A stretch of DNA of 64,000 nt from WHSW01 sp963821025 (GTDB lineage Bacteria > Actinomycetota > Thermoleophilia > Solirubrobacterales > 70-9): the NCBI GenBank assembly GCA_963821025.1, contig CAWGCG010000005.1, forward strand, positions 558,001-622,000, read 5' to 3'. The notes below the pieces were generated by a model. That model ran no database searches and had not been told where the DNA came from. It saw only the letters and a program-made list of their open reading frames with translations. The position numbers and the translations under genes were made by a program. This document shows positions 43,371 to 51,218 of this stretch, piece by piece; within the stretch, counting starts at the first letter, position 1, and each line of letters starts with the position of its first letter.

Positions 43371-44663
43371 ATGAGCGCCGCGCTGCCGGGCTCTGCCCGT
43401 CACCTGATCATCGGCGCCGGCGTCCACGGGCTCTCGACCGCCTGGCATCTGGCCAAGGCGGGGGAGCCGGCGCTGGTGGTCGACAAGAGCGGCGTCGGGG
43501 CGGGCGCCTCGGGTATCGCCTGCGGAGTGATCCGCAACAACTATTTCCAGCCGGCGATGCAGGAGCTGATGGCGGCCTGCGTCGAGATCTGGGAGTCCGA
43601 TCCCGAACTGCTCCACTACCACGGCTCGGGATACATCGCGCTCGGCCCCGCCGAGCAGGAGGAGGACTTGGCCGAGGTCCACGAGCGCCAGCGGCGGATC
43701 GACTACCCCTCGCAACTGGTCACCGGCGAGGCCGAGGTCGCGGCCCACATGCTCGGGCTGTTCGCCGATTGGAGGGCAGAGGGGCTGACCGTCTGTCTGC
43801 ACGAGAGCGCCGGAGGCTTCGCCTTCAACCGTGAGTCGATGCACGGCCTGGCCGCGAAGGCGCGCACGGCGGGGGCCGAGATCGCCGAGGGCGTCGAGGT
43901 GACCGGCTTCACCACGGACGGCTCGGGCTCGGTGAGGGCGGTCGAGACCAGCGCGGGTGCGATCGAGGTCGAGCAGGTCGTGATCGCGGTCGGTCCGTGG
44001 ATCACGAGCTTGTGGGAGATGCTCGGGCTGCCCGACCGCCTCGACGTGCGCCGGCCCGACGGATCGGTCGACCGCGACCTGCCGATGTGGACCTACTGGT
44101 ACCTGCAGGAGGGGGAGGTCGCGCTGCCCGCGAACACGCTCTCCACCGACGAGGGGGCCGAGTCGCCGGTGCTGCACGTGGACTCACACAGCCCGCTGCG
44201 CGACGACGACGGCGCCCTGATCACCGACGAGCCCTGGGGCATCTACGTGAAGCCCGACCGCAGCTCGGTCCAGGGCGGCGCCGCGCCGCTCACCGTCGGT
44301 CCCAGCTTCGAGCTCGACCCCTACCCGACCGGCACCGTCGAGCCGGGGTTTCCCGACCTCTGGTGCGCGGCGCTCTCGCACTGCATGGAGCGCTTTCGCG
44401 GCTGCCGCTCGGCCTACGTGCAGGAACGCTCGGGCGGCGCCGGCGCCTTCACCGCCGACAACTTCCCGGTCTTCGACTACATGCGCCCGAACGTCTACGT
44501 CGCCGCCGACTCCAATCACGGTTACAAGATGATCGCGGTCGGGCGCGAGATCGCCCGGGTGCTCGGCGGCGAGCATTCCTCGCTGCTGCATCCGTTTCGC
44601 TTCGAGCGCTTCGCCAGCGGCGACCTGCACCCGGTCTCCCACAGCCCGTACCCGTGGAGCTGA
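43371..44663 (+). CDS. FAD-dependent oxidoreductase (DAO/sarcosine-oxidase-beta-like) A, module 1
   Basis: A 430-aa flavoprotein of the D-amino-acid oxidase superfamily. The dinucleotide-binding motif is HLIIGAGVHGLSTAWHLAKAGE (about 12-34), then GVGAGASGIACGVIRNNYFQPAM; the C-terminal part has TADNFPVFDYMRPNVYVAADSNHGYKMI. Relatives oxidise N-methyl amino acids (sarcosine, dimethylglycine, N-methylglutamate). It shares layout and both termini (SHSPYPWS versus SKGPYPWT) with the next gene, so the two are paralogues and may form a heteromer. It overlaps that gene by 10 nt. Confidence 0.88.
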   Translation: MSAALPGSARHLIIGAGVHGLSTAWHLAKAGEPALVVDKSGVGAGASGIACGVIRNNYFQPAMQELMAACVEIWESDPELLHYHGSGYIALGPAEQEEDLAEVHERQRRIDYPSQLVTGEAEVAAHMLGLFADWRAEGLTVCLHESAGGFAFNRESMHGLAAKARTAGAEIAEGVEVTGFTTDGSGSVRAVETSAGAIEVEQVVIAVGPWITSLWEMLGLPDRLDVRRPDGSVDRDLPMWTYWYLQEGEVALPANTLSTDEGAESPVLHVDSHSPLRDDDGALITDEPWGIYVKPDRSSVQGGAAPLTVGPSFELDPYPTGTVEPGFPDLWCAALSHCMERFRGCRSAYVQERSGGAGAFTADNFPVFDYMRPNVYVAADSNHGYKMIAVGREIARVLGGEHSSLLHPFRFERFASGDLHPVSHSPYPWS

Positions 44664-45940
44664 GGGACGCCGAGCACGTCGTCATCGGCGCCGGCGTGCA
44701 GGGCCTGTCCGCAGCCTGGCGGCTGGCCGAGCGAGGGGCCGAAGTGCTCGTGCTCGACAAGGGCCGGGTCGGCGCCGGCGCCTCCGGCGCGGCCGGGGGG
44801 ATCGTGCGCAACTTCTACCGCGCCCCCGCGATCACCGACCTGGTCCGGCTCTCGATCGAGCTCTTCGAGGCCGAGCCCGAGGCGTACGGCTTTCGCCAGG
44901 TCGGCTACCTCGCCGCCGTTCCCGAGGCCCAGGTCGACGACCTGGTCGCGATCCGCGCCCATCACGAGCGCTGCGCCTATGAATCCGAGCTGGTGGTCGG
45001 TGGCGAACCCTGTCGCGAGTACCTGACCTGGACCTGGCCCGACTGGGAGGCCGAGGTCGCGGCCGTGCTGCACGAGCGCCGCGGCGGCTGGGCGGACCCG
45101 ATGCGCACCGTGCGCCACCTCGCCGACCGCGCCCGTGAGGCAGGCGCCACGATCCTCGAGGGAGTCGAGGTCACCGGGCTCGAGCTCTCGGATGGCGGCA
45201 TCGACGCGGTCGCGACCGCGAGCGGGAGGGTGCGCTGCGAGCGGGCGCTGTTCGCTCCGGGCCCCTGGGCGGCGCAGCTCTGGCGCATGCTCGGCCGGCG
45301 TCCCGAGGTCGACGTCGCCGGCGACGGCGGCACCGAGCGGCGGCCACTGGTCGCCTACTGGAAGGCGCAGGAGGGCGAGTTCGAGCTCCCCGGGCCCGGC
45401 GTCGGCGCCCGCGCGGGACAGGAACCGCCGGTCGTCCACCTCGATCAAGCGGGGCCGCTGCGCTCCGACGGCGACGGGCAGGTGCTCGCCGACGGGCCTT
45501 GGGGCATCTACTTCAGAATCGGCGCCGCCGGCAACAGCGTCACCGGCGGTGGTCTGCCGATCCGGCTCTCGGACCCGGCGCTCGACCCCTATGGGCCCGA
45601 CAATCCCGAGCACGCGGCGGAGCCGGGCTTCGCGCAGTTCTTCGCCGCGGGCCTGGCGGCGGCGATCAGGCGCTTCCGCGGCCGCTCCGGCGAGTGGCGG
45701 GCGACCCTCGCCGGCGGGATCGTCTCTCACACCCCCGACAACTACCCGGTCTGTGACTGGGTGGCGCCGAACGCCTACGCGATCGTCGACTCCGGACACG
45801 GCTTCAAGATGCTCGCGCTCGGCCGCCTCGCGGCCGACGACATGATCGACGGCGAGCCCCGCCTCGACCCGTTCCGGCTCTCACGCTTCGCCGCCGGCAC
45901 CACCCACGTGGCCTCCAAGGGCCCGTACCCCTGGACCTAG
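44654..45940 (+). CDS. FAD-dependent oxidoreductase (DAO/sarcosine-oxidase-beta-like) B, module 1
   Basis: A 428-aa paralogue of the preceding flavoprotein: HVVIGAGVQGLSAAWRLAERG, GRVGAGASGAAGGIVRNFYRAPA, and TPDNYPVCDWVAPNAYAIVDSGHGFKML. GTG start lies inside the end of the upstream gene. It probably oxidises an N-alkyl amino acid made by the GlxBCD proteins; electron acceptor and substrate are unknown. It ends module 1; a 165-bp stretch follows that holds a 15-bp direct repeat (GTTGGCGGCGCTCGC at 46022 and 46066) and nothing else recognised. Confidence 0.86.
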   Translation: MELRDAEHVVIGAGVQGLSAAWRLAERGAEVLVLDKGRVGAGASGAAGGIVRNFYRAPAITDLVRLSIELFEAEPEAYGFRQVGYLAAVPEAQVDDLVAIRAHHERCAYESELVVGGEPCREYLTWTWPDWEAEVAAVLHERRGGWADPMRTVRHLADRAREAGATILEGVEVTGLELSDGGIDAVATASGRVRCERALFAPGPWAAQLWRMLGRRPEVDVAGDGGTERRPLVAYWKAQEGEFELPGPGVGARAGQEPPVVHLDQAGPLRSDGDGQVLADGPWGIYFRIGAAGNSVTGGGLPIRLSDPALDPYGPDNPEHAAEPGFAQFFAAGLAAAIRRFRGRSGEWRATLAGGIVSHTPDNYPVCDWVAPNAYAIVDSGHGFKMLALGRLAADDMIDGEPRLDPFRLSRFAAGTTHVASKGPYPWT

Positions 45941-46105
45941 ACGCCGCGCCGGCCTCGGTGTGCTCCGCCAACACGGCGGGGCGAGAAATGATCGCTATGC
46001 GACGAGAACTCGCCCCGGCAGGTTGGCGGCGCTCGCCCGGCGAATGGCGGAGTTCGTCCGGGAGCGTTGGCGGCGCTCGCACCGGCAGCCCGGCGGACGA
46101 GCGGC

Positions 46106-46945
46106 TCAGCCTGCCGCGATCAGGGCGACGCCGGCGAGCGCCACCACGACCCCGAGCGACTGCACGGGTGCGAGACGCTCGCCGAGCAGCGCCCGTGCGA
46201 GGACCACGGTGCTCACCGGATATAGCGAGGCGAGCACCGCGACCACGCTCAGCAGGCCGGTGTCGGTGCCGAGCGCGAAGCAGGCGTTGGCGCCCACGTC
46301 GAGCAGGCCGATGAGCACCAGCGGTGGCAGCTCGGCGGGGGCGGCGGCGAGCCGCGGGCGCTGCACCGCAAGCAGCGCCAGCAACGCCGCCACGGCGGTG
46401 GTCCGGGCGGCGAGCAGGGCCCAGAACGGCTCGACATCGGCGACAGCGGCATCCATGGCGACGTAGAAGCCGCCGAAGCCAAGCGCCGCGATCGCCCCGA
46501 GCGCGAGCGCTTCGCGCGAGCGGTCGCCGGCCGCACCCGCGGTGCGGGTGGCGAGCGCGACGCCGGCGAAGGCCGCCGCCATCCCGGCGATCTGCAGCGC
46601 CGCCGGCTGCTCGCCGGCGGCGAGCCCCGCGACCACCGGGATGACCGCGGCGCCGCTCGCCGAGATCGGCGAGATCACGCTCATCGTGCCGATCGCGAGC
46701 GCCCGGTAGAGGCAGGCGATCCCGACGAGCTGGCAGAGTCCGGCGATTGCCGCGGGCGCCAGCTCCGCCGCCTGCGGGGCGGCGAGTGAGCCGACGGCGA
46801 CGACGAGCGCGACCGCTGCGAAGCCGGCGACCTGGCTCGCCAGCAGCACCGTGGCGAGCGTCAGTCGGCGGGCGCGCATCCCACCGAGGAAGTCGGCGAG
46901 CCCCCAGCAGACCGCGGCCCCGAAGCCTAGCGCTACGGCGACCAA
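46106..46945 (-). CDS. EamA/DMT-family transporter
   Basis: A 279-aa inner-membrane protein with ten predicted helices in two homologous EamA halves (GFGAAVCWGLADFLGGMRARRLTLATVLLASQ opening the first, GAIAALGFGGFYVAMDAAV the second). It is likely a metabolite exporter or importer. It lies 6 bp after fchA on the same strand, so it may move an amine, amino acid or C1-pathway product; substrate not readable. Confidence 0.87.
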   Translation of the reverse strand: MVAVALGFGAAVCWGLADFLGGMRARRLTLATVLLASQVAGFAAVALVVAVGSLAAPQAAELAPAAIAGLCQLVGIACLYRALAIGTMSVISPISASGAAVIPVVAGLAAGEQPAALQIAGMAAAFAGVALATRTAGAAGDRSREALALGAIAALGFGGFYVAMDAAVADVEPFWALLAARTTAVAALLALLAVQRPRLAAAPAELPPLVLIGLLDVGANACFALGTDTGLLSVVAVLASLYPVSTVVLARALLGERLAPVQSLGVVVALAGVALIAAG

Positions 46946-46951
46946 CCGGCC

Positions 46952-47539
46952 TCAGCTCGAGCGCGACTCAGCGGCCGCATCGCTCGCTCGCCGGGCGCGC
47001 TCGGCGGCCTCGCGGGCGCGGGCAGGGCGCGGGTCGTCGGAGCGTCCGGCGAGGTTGACGGCGACCAGCCGGGCGGCGCCGACGGCGGCTGCGGTCGCCA
47101 GCTCGGCGGCGACCACGGCATCGGCGCTGAAGGCCCAGCGTCCGGCGCGCGCCACCTCGGCCGCCGCCTCGGCGACCTGCGCCGCCGCCTCGGCGACGCC
47201 AAGCGGCGGGTCACTCGCTCGCGAGAGCGCCGCCGCCCGGGCGGCGTCATCCCCCGCCTCGGGCACGCGCGAGTAGGCGAGCACGTCCTCGTCGGCGCTC
47301 GCCAGCAGGCCCTGGCGCAGCTCGGCAGCTCGATCGGCGAGCTCGCGCAGCCGGGCGACCTCGCCACCGGGCGCGGCCTCGCCGGCGAGCCGCTCGGCGG
47401 CGAGCGAGGCGGTGAGCTCGGCCAAGGAGCCCGCCGCGGCGCCGGCGAGCGCCGAGGCGACCCCGGCGGCAGCCGGCCTGGCGGGCGATGCGAGCGCCTC
47501 CAAGGCCTCGCGCACCGGCTGGTCGGCGAGCCCGGTCAT
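46952..47539 (-). CDS. fchA: Methenyl-tetrahydrofolate cyclohydrolase (FchA/FTCD-C family)
   Basis: A 195-aa, Ala-rich, all-helical protein of the cyclodeaminase/cyclohydrolase family. Typical segments are ASPARPAAAGVASALAGAAAGSLAELTASLA near the start and DEDVLAYSRVPEA in the middle. In methylotrophs FchA interconverts 5,10-methenyl-THF and 10-formyl-THF. Its position 26 bp after formyl-THF ligase supports that role. The methylene-THF dehydrogenase (FolD/MtdA) that would feed it is not in the window. Confidence 0.82.
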   Translation of the reverse strand: MTGLADQPVREALEALASPARPAAAGVASALAGAAAGSLAELTASLAAERLAGEAAPGGEVARLRELADRAAELRQGLLASADEDVLAYSRVPEAGDDAARAAALSRASDPPLGVAEAAAQVAEAAAEVARAGRWAFSADAVVAAELATAAAVGAARLVAVNLAGRSDDPRPARAREAAERARRASDAAAESRSS

Positions 47540-47565
47540 GCGCTCATTGTGCCCGCTACGACGGC

Positions 47566-49230
47566 TCAGAAGAGCCCGACGGTCCGCCCCTCGGCGTCGA
47601 TGTCGACCGCGAAGGCGGCGGCGTTCTTGCCCAGCCCGGGCATCTGCTGGATATCGCCGCACAATGGCACCAGCCAGCCGGCGCCGGTGTAGGCGCGCAC
47701 GTCTCGCACCGGGAGCTGAAACCCGCTCGGGGCGCCGAGCAGGTCGGGGTCGGCAGAGAGCGAGAGCGGTGTCTTCGCCATGCAGACGGGTAACTCCGCC
47801 AGCCCCTGCGCCGTGAACTGCTCGATCTTGTGCTCCGCGTCGAGGTAGTAGACGACTTCCGACGCTCCGTAGACGCGCTTTGCGATCAGCTCGATCTTCT
47901 CCTTGACCGGGACCCCGTCCTCGTAGAGAAAACCGAACTCGTTCGGCTGGTCGGCGGCGGCGACCACCGCCTCGGCGAGGTCGGCGACCCCCTTGCCGCC
48001 CTGGGCGAAGCCGTCGCTGACCGCGGCCGCGAACGCCCCGGCCTCGCCGGCGAGTCGTGTGACCAGCTCGATCTCCTCATCGGTGTCCTCGGGCCGGCGG
48101 TTGACGGCGACCACCGCGGGGAGCCCGAACTCCGCCACGATCGCGAGGTGGCGGGCGAGGTTCTCCAGCCCGGCCTCGATCGCCGCCGGGCCCTCGCCGG
48201 CGTCCGAGTCGGCGGCGCCGTGATGCTTGAGGGCGCGCACCGTGGCGACGAGGACGATCGCGCTGGGCACGAGCCCGCCGGCGCGACAGACGATGTCGAT
48301 GAACTTCTCCATCCCCATGTCCGAGCCGAAGCCCGACTCGGTGACCACGTAGTCGCCGAGCTTGAGTCCGAGCAGGTCGGCGACCAGCGACGAGTTCCCG
48401 TGGGCGATGTTGGCGAACGGGCCGGTGTGCATCAGGCACGGCTGCCCCTCGAGCGTCTGGATCAGGTTCGGCTTGATCGCGTCCTTGAGCAGAACGGTCA
48501 TCGCTCCGGCGGCGCCGAGGTCCTCGGCGGTCACCGGGTCGCCGGCACGCGTGTAGGCGGCGGTGATCCGGCCCATGCGCGCGCGCAGGTCCTGGAGGTC
48601 GCGGGCGACGGCGAGGATCGCCATCACCTCGGAGGCGGCGGTGATGTCGAAGCCGCTCTCGCGTGGGTAGCCGTTGGCGGCGCCCCCGAGCCCGAGCGCG
48701 ACCCGTCGCAGCGCCCGATCGTTCATGTCCACCGCCCGCTTCCAGGTCACCTGCAGGGCGTCGATGTGGTGCGGGTTGCCGTGCAGCACCGAGGCGTCGA
48801 GCATCGCGGCGAGCAGGTTGTTGGCGGCGCCGATCGCGTGGATGTCGCCGGTGAAGTGGAGGTTGAGGTCCTCCATCGGCACCACCTGGGCGAAGCCGCC
48901 CCCGGCGGCGCCGCCCTTCATCCCGAACACCGGCCCGAGCGAGGGCTCGCGCAGGCAGAGCACCGGGCTCTCGCCGATGTAGCCCATGCCCTCGGTCAGC
49001 GCGACCGAGGTCGTGGTCTTGCCCTCGCCGGCCTTCGTCGGAGTGATCCCGGTGACGCAGATCAGCTTGCCGTCGGGCCGCTCGGCGAGCCGATCGATCG
49101 CCTCCAGGGCGACCTTGCTCTTGTAGCGGCCATAGGGCTCGATCTCGTCGGGCTCGAGCCCGAGTCGTTCGCCCACCGCCTCGATCGGCTGCAGCTCCGC
49201 ATCCTGGGCGATCTCCAGGCTGCTCTTCAT
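47566..49230 (-). CDS. fhs: Formate-tetrahydrofolate ligase
   Basis: Interconverts 10-formyl-THF + ADP + Pi with formate + THF + ATP. It is 554 aa, normal length. The ATP loop is TPTKAGEGKTTTSVALTEGMG; signature blocks are REPSLGPVFGMKGGAAGGGFAQVVPMEDLNLHFTGD and GPFANIAHGNSS, with DYVVTESGFGSDMGMEKF. Run in the formate-releasing direction it would yield ATP from methylamine-derived C1 units and feed the formate dehydrogenase. ATG is preceded by AGGAAG. Confidence 0.97.
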   Translation of the reverse strand: MKSSLEIAQDAELQPIEAVGERLGLEPDEIEPYGRYKSKVALEAIDRLAERPDGKLICVTGITPTKAGEGKTTTSVALTEGMGYIGESPVLCLREPSLGPVFGMKGGAAGGGFAQVVPMEDLNLHFTGDIHAIGAANNLLAAMLDASVLHGNPHHIDALQVTWKRAVDMNDRALRRVALGLGGAANGYPRESGFDITAASEVMAILAVARDLQDLRARMGRITAAYTRAGDPVTAEDLGAAGAMTVLLKDAIKPNLIQTLEGQPCLMHTGPFANIAHGNSSLVADLLGLKLGDYVVTESGFGSDMGMEKFIDIVCRAGGLVPSAIVLVATVRALKHHGAADSDAGEGPAAIEAGLENLARHLAIVAEFGLPAVVAVNRRPEDTDEEIELVTRLAGEAGAFAAAVSDGFAQGGKGVADLAEAVVAAADQPNEFGFLYEDGVPVKEKIELIAKRVYGASEVVYYLDAEHKIEQFTAQGLAELPVCMAKTPLSLSADPDLLGAPSGFQLPVRDVRAYTGAGWLVPLCGDIQQMPGLGKNAAAFAVDIDAEGRTVGLF

Positions 49231-49255
49231 CTGTTCTGCTTCCTTTCCTCGTCGG

Positions 49256-50473
49256 TCAGTGGGAGACCGCCGCCGCCCCGAGCTCGGAGACGAGGCGGTC
49301 GCGATAGAAGCGCTCGAGCGCGAACGGCTCGATCAGCGCCGGGGTCCGTCCGGTAGCGGTGAGCTCGGCGATCGTCTTGCCGACGATCGGCGCCGCCTTG
49401 AACCCATAGGTGCCCCAGCCGGCGCTGACCAGAAAGCCCTCGACCTCGGTCACGCCGAGGATCGGGCTGAAGTCGGGGCTGATGTCGCAAAGGCCCGCCC
49501 AGCTGCGCAGGATCCGCGCCCGCTCGAGCTGGGGGAAGAGCTCGAGTGAGTGTCGCGAGCACTCCTGGAGGAAGTTGAGCGTGCCCTGTTGGCGGTAGGT
49601 CGTCCAGGGCTCGATCTCGGCCCCGATCAGGAACTCGCCGCGGTCGGTCTGCGAGATGTAGATGTGCATCTGCGAGGAGACGATGACCACGTCGAGCAGC
49701 GGCTTCAGCGCCTCGGTCACGAACGCCTGCAGGATGTGGGTGGTGATCGGCAGCTCGATCCCGGCCATCTCGGCGATCGTCGAGCTCCACCCGGCGGTGG
49801 CGCTGATCACCTGCCCGGCGGCGATCGTACGCCCGTCGCTGAGCGTGACCCCGGTGGCCCGTCCGTTCGAGCGCTCGATCCCGGTGACCTCGCTGTAGGG
49901 GTGGATCTCGGCCCCGCCGGCGTCGGCGGCGCGCGCCAGGCCCCAGACGACGGCGTCGTGGCGAATGATCCCGCCCGGCGGGTGATAGAGGGCGCCCATC
50001 ACCGGGTAGATCGCGTCCGGCGCCACCGACATCGCCGGGGCGAGGCCGGCGATCTCCTCGGGGTCGATCACGCGCGAGTCGATCCCCGCGAGCCGGTTGA
50101 CCTCGGCGCGCTCGTTCATCACGAACATCGCGCGATCGGTGTGCGCGAGGGTGAGATGGCCCTGCTGCGAGAACAGCAGGTTGAAGTTGAGCTCGGCCCC
50201 GAGGCGCTCGTAGAGCTTCACCGAGGCGTCGTAGAAGCGCGCCCCTTCGGGTGTCTTGTAGTTGGAGCGCAGGATGGTCGTGTTGCGCCCCGCCGCGCCG
50301 GAGCCGATGTAGCTCTGCTCGAGCACGCAGACGTCGGTGATTCCGTGGTCGCGGGCGAGGTAGTAGGCGATCGCGAGCCCGTGCGAGCCGCCGCCGACGA
50401 TCACCACGTCATACGAGTCGCGCAGCTCGGGTGTTCGTCGCCACATCCGCCGTTTGCGAAACAGGTCACGCAC
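49256..50473 (-). CDS. mgdA: N-methylglutamate dehydrogenase / sarcosine oxidase beta-subunit-like protein
   Basis: A 405-aa FAD/FMN subunit (SoxB type). The FAD-binding loop is YDVVIVGGGSHGLAIAYYLARDHG with VLEQSYIGSGAAGRNTTILRSNY. The His in GGIIRHDAVVWGLARAA is at the place where sarcosine oxidase beta binds FMN covalently. The end has FSPILGVTEVEGFLVSAGWGTYGFKAAP. It oxidises the N-methyl group of the substrate. GTG at 50473 overlaps the gamma-subunit stop by 8 nt; the ORF could extend 14 codons. All four subunits are in one operon. Confidence 0.92.
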   Translation of the reverse strand: MRDLFRKRRMWRRTPELRDSYDVVIVGGGSHGLAIAYYLARDHGITDVCVLEQSYIGSGAAGRNTTILRSNYKTPEGARFYDASVKLYERLGAELNFNLLFSQQGHLTLAHTDRAMFVMNERAEVNRLAGIDSRVIDPEEIAGLAPAMSVAPDAIYPVMGALYHPPGGIIRHDAVVWGLARAADAGGAEIHPYSEVTGIERSNGRATGVTLSDGRTIAAGQVISATAGWSSTIAEMAGIELPITTHILQAFVTEALKPLLDVVIVSSQMHIYISQTDRGEFLIGAEIEPWTTYRQQGTLNFLQECSRHSLELFPQLERARILRSWAGLCDISPDFSPILGVTEVEGFLVSAGWGTYGFKAAPIVGKTIAELTATGRTPALIEPFALERFYRDRLVSELGAAAVSH

Positions 50474-51218
50474 GGCCTGCCTCCTCGCCCGCCGCCGCTC
50501 GCAGGGCCGCGGCACCCACCCGCCGCCCGCCGAGGGCTTCGGCGGCGTCGACGAACACGGTCCAGATGTAGTGCGCGTAACCGGCTCCGAACAGATGCAG
50601 GAAGCGATCGCCGCTCTCGCGCAGGACCATGCCCGGGGTCCGCGCGACCGAGACCGGGGCGAAGGCGCGCTCCGCGAACCGCTGCGACCGCAGGTCGAGG
50701 GCCGTGGTCCGGGCGAAGGTCTCGCGGGCGAGCGGGCCGACGACGACGTTCGAGCCGTAGGAGGTGGTCAGCTCGTTGATCGCGACGAAGCCCTCGGCGG
50801 ATTCCGCACGCGCAGCCAGCTGCTCGCGAACGCGGCCCGTGGCCTCAGGCGTCGTGATCGCCAACACCCGCCCCGCGCTCACCGGACACCACCAGACCTC
50901 GTCGGCGAGCAGCGCCCGTCCCGGCTCGGGCGCCGACCCGGCGAGCTCGGCGACGAGCGCGCCGACCACCTGCGCAGCGCCCTGGAGCTCGAGCTTGCCC
51001 AGGTCGGAGACGTCCGCGATCCCCACCGACCTGCGGCAGGCGGCGGCCTCACGCTCAGCCGCGCCATAGCTCTCCACCGCTTGCCATCCGGCTCGCTCGA
51101 CGAGCTCGGCGCCGGCCTCGCGGTGGGTCCACTCGATCGCGCTGCGCAGCGGCGGAGCTTCGCCGCGAAACGCGGTCGCCGCGTCCGGTGAGAGGAAGTC
51201 GAGCGCCGCCGAGGTCAT
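50466..51218 (-). CDS. mgdD: N-methylglutamate dehydrogenase / sarcosine oxidase gamma-subunit-like protein
   Basis: A 250-aa SoxG-type subunit of the heterotetramer. The fold is GCV_T-like: VGIADVSDLGKLELQGAAQVVGALV near residue 60-85, then RTPGMVLRESGDRFLHLFGAGYAHYIWTVFVDAAEALGG at the end, the family's conserved C-terminal pattern. ATG overlaps the alpha-subunit stop (ATGA). It stabilises the complex; no cofactor is expected. Confidence 0.87.
   Translation of the reverse strand: MTSAALDFLSPDAATAFRGEAPPLRSAIEWTHREAGAELVERAGWQAVESYGAAEREAAACRRSVGIADVSDLGKLELQGAAQVVGALVAELAGSAPEPGRALLADEVWWCPVSAGRVLAITTPEATGRVREQLAARAESAEGFVAINELTTSYGSNVVVGPLARETFARTTALDLRSQRFAERAFAPVSVARTPGMVLRESGDRFLHLFGAGYAHYIWTVFVDAAEALGGRRVGAAALRAAAGEEAGRA

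Noticed and set aside
45941..46105. 15-bp direct repeat GTTGGCGGCGCTCGC in the gap after module 1
   Set aside because: Only two copies, no inverted ends, and GC-rich sequence makes such matches likely by chance; no mobile element was visible.
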